Shown here piece after piece: positions 15,470 to 23,749 of a stretch of DNA of 64,000 bases (positions are counted from its first letter, which is position 1; the number at the start of each line of letters is the position of its first letter). The DNA lies in contig NZ_CP078077.1 in assembly GCF_023101185.1 (NCBI RefSeq), positions 3,191,630 to 3,255,629 on the forward strand, read 5' to 3'. Both the position numbers and the translations under genes were made by a program. The stretch is from Microbacterium galbinum. GTDB lineage: Bacteria; Actinomycetota; Actinomycetes; Actinomycetales; Microbacteriaceae. The notes beneath the pieces are model-generated. The model was not told the DNA's origin. It searched no databases and was given only the letters and a program-made list of their open reading frames with translations.

Positions 15470-16129
15470 TCAGACGCTCTCGGCGCCGTCGAGGATGCGT
15501 TCGACGCGGATCGCGAAGTCGCCGTCGGCCACGACCACGGTTCCATGACCGATCAGACGCCCGTTGAGCTTGATGTCGGCGGGAGAACCCGCGGCACGGT
15601 CGAGCTCGACCACGTTGCCCGGCTCGAGCGCGAGGACGTCGCGCACCGGCATCCGCGTGCGGCCGATCTCGACCACGAGCTCCATCTCGACGCCGGCGAT
15701 GCGATTGATGCGCTGCGGTCCCGTGGAGCCCGAGCCCGTTCGGTCGCCGTCGATGCGCACCGAGGCGCGCGCGGCGATCGCACCGGTCGAATCGACCAGG
15801 TCGAACACCTGCGTGCCCGGAGCGGCGAACACCTCGGTCGCCGCGACGGTCTCTCCGGAGCCGAGAGCCCCGGGCCCGAGCACGATCGACGCCGCCTCGA
15901 AGATCGGATGCAGCCGGTCGGCGAGATCGGCCTTCTTCGATCCGTCCTCCAGCTGCGCGGGATCGATGACCTGGATGGCGAGCCGTGCCCCCGGTGTGCC
16001 GGTGAAGGTCACGGCGATCGCCTCTCCCACCGCGCCGGGGTCGGTCGACGGCGTCGGGATGACGGGGAAGCCGAACGGCAGCTTGCCGGCGATCGCCGCG
16101 GCGATGGCGGTCTCGTGGAAGGTGCTCAT
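15470..16129 (-). CDS. fliN: Flagellar motor switch protein FliN
   Basis: 219 aa, longer than E. coli FliN (137) and with an N-terminal extension like the FliY/FliN forms of Gram-positives. The C-terminal SpoA domain is clear: VEMELVVEIGRTRMPVRDVL, then LEPGNVVELDRAAGSPADIK and LNGRLIGHGTVVVADGDFAI. The N-terminal 130 residues (PFGFPVIPTPSTDPG onward) form a second domain lacking the CheC phosphatase motif, so phosphatase activity is not supported. It overlaps fliM by one base. Confidence 0.95.
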   Translation of the reverse strand: MSTFHETAIAAAIAGKLPFGFPVIPTPSTDPGAVGEAIAVTFTGTPGARLAIQVIDPAQLEDGSKKADLADRLHPIFEAASIVLGPGALGSGETVAATEVFAAPGTQVFDLVDSTGAIAARASVRIDGDRTGSGSTGPQRINRIAGVEMELVVEIGRTRMPVRDVLALEPGNVVELDRAAGSPADIKLNGRLIGHGTVVVADGDFAIRVERILDGAESV

Positions 16130-17049
16130 CAGTGGTTCTCCTCGTGGGTGGTCGTGATCGTGCAGGCGAGGCGCGATCCGCGGCTGCCGGGCGTCGCGCG
16201 CGCAATTGCCGTGTCGCCCGCCATCAGTTCGTAGGGCATCGTCTCGGGGTGGGGCAGACGCAGCAGATCGCCCGGGGCGAGGTCGAGCACCTCCCCCGCT
16301 CCGATCGTGATCGGAGCGAGACGCAGCGTGATCTCGAGCGGAGTGCTGTGCACCTGGTCGCGCGTATGACCCGCGCCGCGCGTCGCCGCGGCATCCGCCC
16401 CCGCCTCGGCGAGATGGTCGACGACCGCGGAGGCCGGCAGCATGATCGAGGCGACCGTGCGTGTGTCGCCCAGGCGCATCGTGTATCGGGCGACGATCAC
16501 GGCGGCCGACGCCGAGATGACCTGGAGGTATTGCGGGTTGTAGTGCACACCGCCGAAGACGGGCTCGCCGGGGAGCAGCGGACCGAGGCTCGCGGACAGG
16601 TGCTCGAACGTGCCCTCCATGAGGTTGCGCACTAGGGCGAGCTCGATCGGCGTGAACGTGCGGGCATCCGGGAGGGAGGTGCTGCGCCCTCCCATCATCT
16701 GCACGACCCAGAGCAGCGCGCTGTCGAGTCCGAACTGCACGACGCACGGCTCGTCGCGATCGGCGAAGGCGCCGGCGACCATGGCCGTGGTGCTCGGCAG
16801 CGTCTGCGCGTACTCCTCGTACGACACGAGTTCGACGTCGTCGAGGGTGAGGTGCGTGCGCACGCGGATCTTCGCGGTCAGCTGCGACGACCACAGGCGG
16901 GCGAAGGACTCGAACGACGCCTCCAGCCGGCGGATGCTGTCGCGCCCGAGCTGCGCGGGGCGACCGAAGTCGTACGCCGGATAGCGCCCGGCGGGGTCGT
17001 CCGGCACGGCGTGCCCGGTCATGGCGGTCTCCTCGGAGATGATGGACAC
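16129..17049 (-). CDS. fliM: Flagellar motor switch protein FliM
   Basis: 306 aa with a GTG start. FliM joins FliG to FliN in the C-ring and receives CheY-P. The middle CheC-like domain is visible (AYDFGRPAQLGRDSIRRLEA, FESFARLWSSQLTA, TFTPIELALVRNLMEG). The C-terminal SpoA domain (ITLRLAPITIGAGEVLDLAP, then GDLLRL) ends the protein. The usual N-terminal CheY-binding LSQxEIDALL motif is not seen: the protein begins MSIISEETAMTGHAVPDDPA, so the chemotactic input may differ. Confidence 0.94.
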   Translation of the reverse strand: MSIISEETAMTGHAVPDDPAGRYPAYDFGRPAQLGRDSIRRLEASFESFARLWSSQLTAKIRVRTHLTLDDVELVSYEEYAQTLPSTTAMVAGAFADRDEPCVVQFGLDSALLWVVQMMGGRSTSLPDARTFTPIELALVRNLMEGTFEHLSASLGPLLPGEPVFGGVHYNPQYLQVISASAAVIVARYTMRLGDTRTVASIMLPASAVVDHLAEAGADAAATRGAGHTRDQVHSTPLEITLRLAPITIGAGEVLDLAPGDLLRLPHPETMPYELMAGDTAIARATPGSRGSRLACTITTTHEENH

Positions 17050-17052
17050 GTC

Positions 17053-17868
17053 TCAGCCTTTCCCGGCCGCGTCGGCGAGTGCGGGGAGCAGCGCCCGCAC
17101 CTGGTCTTCCTCGGTGGACTCGACGACGATGTCGACCCGTCGGTTGCTCGCGAGCGCCTCCGGGCTGTCGCCCTCGACGAGCGGACGCGTGTCGGAGAAC
17201 GCGGTCGCCTTCACCCGCGCACCGCCGACGAGTTCGTGCTCGACCAGGAAGCGCGCCACCTGCGTGGCGCGACCTCCCGACAGCTCCCAGTTCGTCGGGA
17301 AGGGCGCGGCCGAGAGACGCCGATCGGCATGCCCCTCGACGCTCACCTGATTGTCGACGGTCGTCAGCACGTCGCCGATCGCGTCGAGCACGGCGTCGGC
17401 CTTGGCCGAGAGATCCGTGCTGTTGTCGCCGAAGAACGTCTCCGCGCCGACCAGACCGACCTTGAGCCCCCGGTCGTCGATCACGAACTCGACCGTGTCC
17501 TGCAGCCCCTGGGCGGCGAGCGATGCCCGCATGCGCTCCCGCAGTTCCTCGAGCGACTCGTACTCCGCCGCAGCGCGCTGGGTGAGGTCGGGCTCGCCCT
17601 CCTCGTCGAGCATCTCCGGCGGGATCACCAGCCCCTCGGAGATGTCGGCACCGCCGGTGGTCGTCTCCTCCTGCCCGAAGCCGGTCGCGAGGCTGTTCGC
17701 CAGCAGCTCGAACTTGGTCTTGTCGACGTTCGAGACGGCGAACAGCACGATGAACAGGCACATCAGCACCGTGACCATGTCGGCGTACGACACGGCCCAG
17801 CGCTCGTCCGGCTCGTCGTGCGATTCGTCCTCGTGGCCGCGCCCGCCCGCGCGGCGGGCCGTGCTCAC
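17053..17868 (-). CDS. motB: Flagellar stator protein MotB
   Basis: 271 aa from a GTG that overlaps the motA stop by four bases. MotB anchors the stator to peptidoglycan. The single membrane helix contains the proton-conducting Asp at D30 (WAVSYADMVTVLMCLFIVL). A plug/linker region rich in Glu follows, and the C-terminal OmpA-like domain shows VEGHADRR, NWELSGGRATQVARFL and SNRRVDIVV. All essential residues are intact. A frame upstream to 18729 is a shadow of motA. Confidence 0.96.
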   Translation of the reverse strand: MSTARRAGGRGHEDESHDEPDERWAVSYADMVTVLMCLFIVLFAVSNVDKTKFELLANSLATGFGQEETTTGGADISEGLVIPPEMLDEEGEPDLTQRAAAEYESLEELRERMRASLAAQGLQDTVEFVIDDRGLKVGLVGAETFFGDNSTDLSAKADAVLDAIGDVLTTVDNQVSVEGHADRRLSAAPFPTNWELSGGRATQVARFLVEHELVGGARVKATAFSDTRPLVEGDSPEALASNRRVDIVVESTEEDQVRALLPALADAAGKG

Positions 17869-18674
17869 AGGCCCTCCTCCGAGCCCTGCGCCTCCGCGCC
17901 CTTCGTCGGCTTCGGAGCCCGTCGCTTCGGCTTGACGGTCGACAGCGCCTCGAGGCGCTCCTGCAGCAGATGCGGCGCGCTGCCCGCCTGGATGGCGAGC
18001 ATCCCCTCGCTGACGATCATCATGCGCTCGAGCTCGACGGCCCCGATGCGGTTCAGGCGCCCGGCGATCGGGTTCCAGATGAAGTTGGCCGAGAGGAGCC
18101 CCCACAGCGTCGCGACGAACGCCGCCGCGATCATCGGACCCAGGTGATCGGGCTCGTCGAGCTTCTCGAGCACGTGGGTCAGCGACACCACCGTGCCGAC
18201 GATGCCGATCGTGGGCGCGTACCCGCCGAGCGACGAGAAGAACTTCGCGGCGATCCGCGTCCGCGACGAGGCAGCCGTGATCTCGTCGTCCATCATGAGG
18301 CGCAGGTCGTCGGCATCCGTCCCGTCGGCGAGTGCCTGGAGCGCCTGCCGGGTGAACTGGTCGGGAGCCGAATCGAGCTCCTGCTCGAGGGCCAGCAGGC
18401 CGTCGCCGCGGGCCTTCTCGGCGTAGCCGACGAGGAACGGGATCACGGCTTCGGGCGTCGAGCGGGGCCCGCGCACCATTCGGCCCAGGCTCTGCACGGC
18501 CAGGCGCGTGTCGCGCAGCGTGTGGCTGGCGATGCCCACGCCGATCGTCGAGCCCAGCACGAGGATCATCGGTGCCGGGATGAGCAGCGCCTCGAAGCTC
18601 GCGCCCTCCATGGTGATCATCGCGACGAGAGCGCCGAACGCGAGGACGACGCCGATGAGGAATGCGGGATCCAC
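17865..18674 (-). CDS. motA: Flagellar stator protein MotA
   Basis: 269 aa with a GTG start. MotA forms the proton channel with MotB. Four hydrophobic segments are present. The charged cytosolic loop (STPEAVIPFLVGYAEKARGD) carries the FliG-facing Arg/Glu positions. The conserved proline is in YAPTIGIVGTVVSL, and AAAFVATLWGLLSAN is the TM4 signature. The C terminus is Lys-rich (TVKPKRRAPKPTKG). It starts two bases after flbD. Confidence 0.96.
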   Translation of the reverse strand: MDPAFLIGVVLAFGALVAMITMEGASFEALLIPAPMILVLGSTIGVGIASHTLRDTRLAVQSLGRMVRGPRSTPEAVIPFLVGYAEKARGDGLLALEQELDSAPDQFTRQALQALADGTDADDLRLMMDDEITAASSRTRIAAKFFSSLGGYAPTIGIVGTVVSLTHVLEKLDEPDHLGPMIAAAFVATLWGLLSANFIWNPIAGRLNRIGAVELERMMIVSEGMLAIQAGSAPHLLQERLEALSTVKPKRRAPKPTKGAEAQGSEEGL

Positions 18675-18676
18675 CG

Positions 18677-18892
18677 TCAGTCCCCCGACTTCCGGCCGAG
18701 CGCCTGGGCGGCGTCGAGCACGCGGGCACGATAGGCGACGATCAGCTCGACGACCGTGTCGAGGCTCTCCTCGACCACGTACACCCCGCCGTCGATCATG
18801 TGCAGGGTCGTGTCGGGCGAGGAGTACACGCGCTCGATGAGATCGGGGTTCACCGCGAACCGTGTGCGGTCGAGGCGGGTGACGATGATCAT
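18677..18892 (-). CDS. flbD: Small flagellar protein FlbD
   Basis: 71 aa, normal for the FlbD family of Gram-positives and spirochaetes (not the NtrC-like FlbD of Caulobacter). The start MIIVTRLDRTRFAVNPDLIE is the family hallmark (I-x-V-T-R-L-D/N-x-x-x-x-x-V/L-N-x-x-x-I-E), followed by VYSSPDTTLHMIDGGVYVV. It is the first gene of the motA-motB-fliM-fliN-fliO unit. Its exact function is not established; it stays near motAB in most genomes. Confidence 0.93.
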   Translation of the reverse strand: MIIVTRLDRTRFAVNPDLIERVYSSPDTTLHMIDGGVYVVEESLDTVVELIVAYRARVLDAAQALGRKSGD

Positions 18893-18941
18893 CGAGGAGT
18901 CTCCGGGCGAGGGGCGTCGGGTGAGAGGCGGTTCAGCCCCG

Positions 18942-18971
18942 ACTATCGCGACGTGGCCCGCCCCGGGTAAC
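18942..18971 (-). promoter_or_regulatory. Sigma-28-like promoter of the flbD-motA-motB-fliM-N-O unit
   Basis: Minus strand: GTTAC (18971-18967), 14 bases, GTCGCGATAGT (18952-18942), ending 49 bases before the flbD ATG. Most of its spacer and its -35-like element lie within the flgE terminator hairpin (18952-18985). Confidence 0.75.
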
Positions 18972-18985
18972 CAGGGCGGGCCACG
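18952..18985 (-). terminator. Terminator of the flgB-flgE operon, overlapping the flbD promoter
   Basis: CGTGGCCCGCCC (18952-18963) and GGGCGGGCCACG (18974-18985) form a perfect 12-bp stem with a 10-base loop, starting 13 bases after the flgE stop. The loop contains the GTTAC element of the next promoter. No T-tract follows. Confidence 0.7.
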
Positions 18986-18997
18986 TGCGATGCGGGA

Positions 18998-20164
18998 TCA
19001 GCGCTTGAGCTGGGTGAGCTCCTGCAGCACTTCGTCGCTCGTGGTGATGATGCGGGCGTTCGCCTGGAAGCCGCGCTGCGCGACGATCAGGTTCGTGAAC
19101 TCCTGCGAGAGATCCACATTGCTCATCTCGAGCGCGCCGGAGACGAGGCTGCCGAATCCGGCCTGGCCCGCCTCGCCGATCTGCGCGGGGCCCGAGTTGA
19201 CCGACAGGCGGTACGACGAACCGCCGGCCTTCTCGAGCCCTTCGGGATTGGCGAACGTCGCCATCGCGATCTTGCCGAGGGTCTGGGTCGCACCGTTGCT
19301 GAACGTGCCGACGATCGATCCGTCGCCCGTGATGCTGTACGACTTGAGCGTGCCGGCCGCTGCACCGTTCTGATCGGTGACGGCGACCGTCGACAGGCTC
19401 GCGTACCCGGTGACCGCGGTGAGGTCGACGGTCACGGCGCCCGCGGTGAGGGTGAGCCCCGCGCCCGTCTGCTTGCCGTCCGTGAACGCGAGGGCGCCCG
19501 TCGTGCCGCTCACGGGCTCGGAGACGTCCCAGCCCGCGGCCGTGCGCGTGAATGTGAGGCTCAGCGTGGTCGGCGTGCCCTGGGCGTCGAAGACCGTGAC
19601 GTCGCGCACGATCTCGTCACCGGCGGCGGCGGTCGAGGGCAGGTTCCCGGTGACCGTCGCTCCGGTCGTGGCGCGAGCGGGCGAGACGGCATCGAGGGGC
19701 AGCACGATGTTGCCGACGGCCTGGCCGGTGTTGACGACGCCGTTCTGCGCCGACCAGCCCTGCACGATCGCCCCGTCGGCGGTGACCATCTTGCCGGTCG
19801 GGTCGAACGAGAATCCTCCCGCACGGGTGTACAGCGTCTCGCCGCCCGCGCGCACGGCGAAGAAGCCGTCGCCCGAGATCATGAGGTCGCCGCCGCGTCC
19901 GGTGGCCTGTGCGGAACCCTGGGCGAAGTTGGTGCGCACGCCCGCGACCTGCACGCCGAGACCGACCTGGGCGGGGTTGCGCCCGCCCACCTGGTCGTCG
20001 GGGATGCCGGCGTTGCCGATGAGCTGCGAGAGGGAGTCCTGGAAGACCACGGACGAGCCCTTGAAGCCCGCGGTGTTGACGTTGGCGATGTTGTTTCCGG
20101 TCACGTCGAGCATGGTCTGGTGCGAGCGGAGTCCGGAGATGCCGGAGTAGAGCGAGCGGAGCAT
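18998..20164 (-). CDS. flgE: Flagellar hook protein FlgE
   Basis: 388 aa. FlgE polymerises into the hook, the universal joint of the flagellum. It starts MLRSLYSGISGLRSHQTMLD with VTGNNIANVNTAGFKGSSV, the axial rod/hook signature. The centre contains hook D1/D2 domains (Thr/Ala/Gly-rich). The C-terminal helix reads SNVDLSQEFTNLIVAQRGFQ and then ANARIITTSDEVLQELTQLK, typical of FlgE/FlgG. It is the last gene of the flgB operon, 21 bases after flgD. No separate flgF or flgG was found, so this is the only long hook/rod-type protein here. Confidence 0.95.
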   Translation of the reverse strand: MLRSLYSGISGLRSHQTMLDVTGNNIANVNTAGFKGSSVVFQDSLSQLIGNAGIPDDQVGGRNPAQVGLGVQVAGVRTNFAQGSAQATGRGGDLMISGDGFFAVRAGGETLYTRAGGFSFDPTGKMVTADGAIVQGWSAQNGVVNTGQAVGNIVLPLDAVSPARATTGATVTGNLPSTAAAGDEIVRDVTVFDAQGTPTTLSLTFTRTAAGWDVSEPVSGTTGALAFTDGKQTGAGLTLTAGAVTVDLTAVTGYASLSTVAVTDQNGAAAGTLKSYSITGDGSIVGTFSNGATQTLGKIAMATFANPEGLEKAGGSSYRLSVNSGPAQIGEAGQAGFGSLVSGALEMSNVDLSQEFTNLIVAQRGFQANARIITTSDEVLQELTQLKR

Positions 20165-20185
20165 GGTGTTCTCTCTTCCTGTGTG

Positions 20186-20617
20186 TCAGGTGGTCGGTGC
20201 GGTCGGGGTGGCGACGCCCGTGATGGCGTCGAGTGCGATGGTCTTGTCGCCGATGGTCACCTGCGGCACGGGGCCGTCGAACGAGACCTTCGTGACGACG
20301 CCGGTGACGGCCTTGCCGTCGGCGTCCTCGTAGCTCGCCTCCTGCCCGATGAGGGCGGCGGCGGCCTGGCGCATGTCGAGTGCGAAGGCCTCGGCGCCGT
20401 TGTCGGCGAGGGCCGTGAGCTGCTCCATCATGGCGAGCTGCGTGGTCTGCGAGATCATCTCGTTGGTGTCCATCGGACTCGAGGGGTCCTGGTGGGTGAG
20501 CTGGGTGACGAGCAGCTTGAGGAAGACCTCGCCGTCGAGCACCTGCTTTCGGGCGGCGGGATCGGTGGTGCTTCCGGTGTGGATCGCGGTGGGTGCGCTC
20601 ACGGCGTCGACGGTCAC
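20186..20617 (-). CDS. flgD: Flagellar hook capping protein FlgD
   Basis: 143 aa, a short FlgD as in many Gram-positives. It caps the growing hook. The core motif GEVFLKLLVTQLTHQDPSSP, then MDTNEMISQTTQLAMMEQL, is diagnostic (F-L-x-L-L-x-x-Q-L-x-x-Q-D-P-x-x-P-x-x). The C-terminal part keeps only a short beta segment (IGQEASYEDADGKAVTGVV). It lies between fliK and flgE, as expected of hook genes. Confidence 0.95.
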   Translation of the reverse strand: MTVDAVSAPTAIHTGSTTDPAARKQVLDGEVFLKLLVTQLTHQDPSSPMDTNEMISQTTQLAMMEQLTALADNGAEAFALDMRQAAAALIGQEASYEDADGKAVTGVVTKVSFDGPVPQVTIGDKTIALDAITGVATPTAPTT

Positions 20618-20628
20618 GGGGTGTCCTC

Positions 20629-22005
20629 TCAGGCGAAGGTGTCGAGACCCGCGCCGGCGACGGCGAGGGCGGAAGTCGGGACGGAACGTCGATCGGGCGC
20701 ATCGGCACGAAGACCCGGGGCGACCACGGGGCCGCTGCCGCGCCTGTCGCCCGCCTGTCCCCCGGCGCCGGGATCGGTTCCGGGCTGCGCGAACCGATCG
20801 GAACCTCCGGCATCCGTCGACGATGCGGATGACGAGGTGAGCGAGAGGTTCGCGTGGGGCAGCACGGCGGCGAGGTCGCGACGCAGATCGGAGACGATCG
20901 CACGCAGCGCTTCGCGCCCGGCGTCGGTCGCTCCGACGAGTTCGACGTGCACGTCCCCGTTCTGGCCGATGTGCGCCCGCACGGTCACGGGGCCGAGGGT
21001 GTCGGGACTCACCGTCATCGTGAGTTGGTGGCTGCCGGCCGGGCGCTGGGCGATGTTGACGACGACCGGGGACACCTGGGTGGCGACGGACCGGGCGGAT
21101 GCCGGGGGCTCCGGCGGCGAGACGACCGCGACGGCGGGCGCCGACGCTGTCGCCGCGGGTGCGACGACCGGGGCGGACGGCGTCGCGGCCGCGGGGCCTG
21201 CGGGCCGATCCGAGGGGTCTGCGACGGTGCTGGGCGCAGGTGCGGCAGCCGTCGTGACCCCGGATGCCCCGGTCGACGATGGTGCGGACGGCGCAGCGGC
21301 GGGAAGAGCGGATGCCTCCACCCGCGTCGCGGCAGGCGCGGGAGTGAGGGTCGTCGGTGCAGCCATGACCGGCGGGGCACCGTGCACCGGCCCAGCGGCG
21401 GACGACGGGCCCGTCGACGGCACGGAAACAGTGGGGTCCGGGGCCGCGGATGCGCGAGCGGGAGCTACGGCGCCGTCGAGCGGGGCATCGGCATCCTCTC
21501 CCCCGGTCGCCGACGTCGGCGGCGCGAAGAGCGTGGAATCGATCCCGTCGTCGGCCGTCGCGTCGGAGCGGGAGGCGGAAGCGGTCTCCGTCGTTCCGGG
21601 CGTCGATCCATCATCGGCGGCGAGCGTCGTGACCGTCGGCGCATCGGCGGGAACCGCGGTCGGGGCCGGCGTCGGAGCCGGAGCCACGGCCATCGCGCTG
21701 ATCATCGCGACGGCGTCGACGGGGACCGCACTCACCGATGTCTCGTCCGGCGCCGACTCCGTCGCATCCGTGGCGTGCTCTCCGGCACTCGGAGCGGCCT
21801 CGAGCTCCGTCGTCACGGTCGGCGCGAGGCGCACCGATCCGTCCGTGCCGGTCGGGGCGTCGAGCATCCGTTCCGCGAGTTCCAGCGCGGCCCCGAACGA
21901 CCTCGTCTCCGCGGGCGTCCCGCGTCCGGTCGGGGCCGCGCCCCCGGCGACGAGCGCGGCGAACGGGTCGGACGACGCCGTTCCCGCGGCGATCCCCGCC
22001 CTCAT
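20629..22005 (-). CDS. fliK: Flagellar hook-length control protein FliK
   Basis: 458 aa. Most of the protein is a low-complexity Ala/Pro/Thr/Ser ruler region (about 100-320), which is normal for FliK. The C-terminal substrate-switch domain is recognisable: SHQLTMTVSPDTLGPVTVRA, then HIGQNGDVHVELVGATDAG and LRRDLAAVLPHANLSL (the L-x-P-x-x-L-G-x-V-x-V pattern). FliK measures the hook and signals FlhB. The ATG overlaps the fliJ stop (ATGA). Confidence 0.9.
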   Translation of the reverse strand: MRAGIAAGTASSDPFAALVAGGAAPTGRGTPAETRSFGAALELAERMLDAPTGTDGSVRLAPTVTTELEAAPSAGEHATDATESAPDETSVSAVPVDAVAMISAMAVAPAPTPAPTAVPADAPTVTTLAADDGSTPGTTETASASRSDATADDGIDSTLFAPPTSATGGEDADAPLDGAVAPARASAAPDPTVSVPSTGPSSAAGPVHGAPPVMAAPTTLTPAPAATRVEASALPAAAPSAPSSTGASGVTTAAAPAPSTVADPSDRPAGPAAATPSAPVVAPAATASAPAVAVVSPPEPPASARSVATQVSPVVVNIAQRPAGSHQLTMTVSPDTLGPVTVRAHIGQNGDVHVELVGATDAGREALRAIVSDLRRDLAAVLPHANLSLTSSSASSTDAGGSDRFAQPGTDPGAGGQAGDRRGSGPVVAPGLRADAPDRRSVPTSALAVAGAGLDTFA

Positions 22006-22424
22006 GCGGTGCGCTTCTCGCGCCGGCTGCGCACGACGGCGATCTCGTCGAGAGCCGTCTGCTCCGCGTGCTGCGCGATCCGGGCGCTCTCGACCCGGTG
22101 GGCGTCCTCGAGGCGTTCGAGGCCGCGGAGCTCTCGGCGGGCCTCGACGTGGGCCGCCTTCGCCTCCGCCTCCTCGGCACGGCGCATCTCGGTGAGCGCC
22201 TGCACGTCGCTCAGGGCACTGCGGCCGGCGGCGCGAGCCGCGGCCATCGCGAGCAGGGTCGGCGCGTCGTCGACCTGTGCGCTGATCTCGGCGAGACTCA
22301 CGACCGCTCCTTGTTCGGCGGTCTCGGCCTGCAGCCGCGCGGATGATGTGCGGGACAACTGCTCCGCGGCGACGCGCTCCTGCGCGTCGCGCACGCGCAG
22401 GAGGCCGGCGAGGGGGAACGTCAT
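22002..22424 (-). CDS. fliJ: Flagellar export protein FliJ
   Basis: 140 aa, a mostly helical coiled-coil protein (FPLAGLLRVRDAQERVAAEQ; LERLEDAHRVESARIAQHAE). FliJ is the central stalk of the FliI ATPase. Sequence conservation is low in this family. The call rests on size, coiled-coil character, the family's L-L-x-x-R-x-x-x-E start, and position between fliI and fliK with four-base overlaps on both sides. Confidence 0.82.
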   Translation of the reverse strand: MTFPLAGLLRVRDAQERVAAEQLSRTSSARLQAETAEQGAVVSLAEISAQVDDAPTLLAMAAARAAGRSALSDVQALTEMRRAEEAEAKAAHVEARRELRGLERLEDAHRVESARIAQHAEQTALDEIAVVRSRREKRTA

Positions 22425-23749
22425 GGCGTCAGTCCTCCGAACTCGGTGGTGAGGGCGGCGAGGAGCCGCCAGGAATCCTCGGTTGTGGTCAGATCGTCCA
22501 TGCGCTGCGTCAGGAACGCGGCGATGGCCTGCTCGTTCGCGAGGGCGGCATCGACCAGTGGATTCGCCCCTGGCCGGTACGCACCGATGTCGATGAGGTC
22601 GTTCGCGCTGCGACGCGCGGCGAGCACGCTGCGCAGCGCCACCGCATGCGCTCGCTGCTCGGAGGTCGTGATCTTCGAGACGACGCGCGAGATCGACCCC
22701 AGCGCATCGACGGCCGGGAAGTGGCCGCGCACCGCGAGGGCGCGGTCGAGCACGACGTGGCCGTCGAGGATGCCGCGGGCCGCGTCGGCGATCGGCTCGT
22801 TGTGGTCGTCCCCGTCGACGAGCACGGTGTACAGGCCGGTGACGGATCCGACCGGCCCCGTGCCGGCACGTTCGAGCAGGCGGGCGAGAACGGAGAAGGT
22901 CGACGGTGGATACCCGCGGGTCGCCGGTGGCTCGCCCGCGCTCAGTCCGATCTCACGCTGAGCCATCGCGACACGCGTGAGGGAGTCCATCATGAGCACG
23001 ACGTCGTTCCCCTCCGCCCGGAAGCCCTCGGCGATGCGGGTGGCGACGAACGCCGAGCGCATGCGCACCATCGCCGGCTGGTCGGAGGTCGCGACGACCA
23101 CCACCGAGCGCGCCAGGCCCTCGGGCCCGAGGTCGTCCTCGAGGAACTCCCGCACCTCTCGACCGCGCTCGCCCACCAGAGCGATCACGGTGACGTCGGC
23201 CGTCGAGCCGCGGGCGATCATCGACATCAGCGATGACTTGCCCACCCCCGATCCTGCGAACAGACCAAGGCGCTGTCCCGTGCCGACCGGGGTCAGCGTG
23301 TCGAGCACGCGGACGCCCAGTCCGAGTTGGCGGTCGATCCGCTGACGGTTCAGGATGCTCGGAGCCTCGTGATCGAGCGGGGCGAACGCGGTGTCGCGGC
23401 CGAGCGGCCCCTTCCCGTCGATCGGGCGGCCGAGACCGTCGAGCACCCGCCCGAGCAGTGAGCGACCCGTCGGCACGCGCAGGCGCTCGCCGGTGTGCAG
23501 CACGCGGGCCCGCGCGGTGATCCCGTCCAGCGGTCCGAGCGGCATGCACCGCGCCGATCCGCCATCGACCGCGACGACCTCGGCATCCACGCGGCGTCCG
23601 TCCGCCACGTCGATCCGCACGCGGTCGCCGACCGCGGCATCGATGCCCACGACCTCCGCTCCGAGGCCGAGCACGGACTTCACCGTGCCCGATCGCTCAG
23701 GGCGCGCGGCCTGGAGCACGCGCTCCCACGACACCGTGCGCGCAGTCAT
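22421..23749 (-). CDS. fliI: Flagellum-specific ATP synthase FliI
   Basis: 442 aa. Hexameric ATPase of the flagellar export apparatus, related to F1-beta. Walker A is in GLFAGSGVGKSSLMSMIARG (about 165-185), followed by VIALVGERGREVREFLEDDL. The Walker B strand is VVLMMDSLTRVAMAQREIGL, with GEPPATRGYPPSTF after it. All ATPase motifs are intact. It is embedded in overlapping fliH-fliI-fliJ. Confidence 0.97.
   Translation of the reverse strand: MTARTVSWERVLQAARPERSGTVKSVLGLGAEVVGIDAAVGDRVRIDVADGRRVDAEVVAVDGGSARCMPLGPLDGITARARVLHTGERLRVPTGRSLLGRVLDGLGRPIDGKGPLGRDTAFAPLDHEAPSILNRQRIDRQLGLGVRVLDTLTPVGTGQRLGLFAGSGVGKSSLMSMIARGSTADVTVIALVGERGREVREFLEDDLGPEGLARSVVVVATSDQPAMVRMRSAFVATRIAEGFRAEGNDVVLMMDSLTRVAMAQREIGLSAGEPPATRGYPPSTFSVLARLLERAGTGPVGSVTGLYTVLVDGDDHNEPIADAARGILDGHVVLDRALAVRGHFPAVDALGSISRVVSKITTSEQRAHAVALRSVLAARRSANDLIDIGAYRPGANPLVDAALANEQAIAAFLTQRMDDLTTTEDSWRLLAALTTEFGGLTP

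Noticed and set aside
18900..18940. CsrA hairpin in the flbD leader
   Set aside because: The leader has GGAG near the start but no A-N-GGA in a loop; only a Shine-Dalgarno is supported.
21000..21900. Ala/Pro/Thr-rich region suspected as a repeat array
   Set aside because: It is the normal low-complexity ruler region of FliK; no regular unit was seen.
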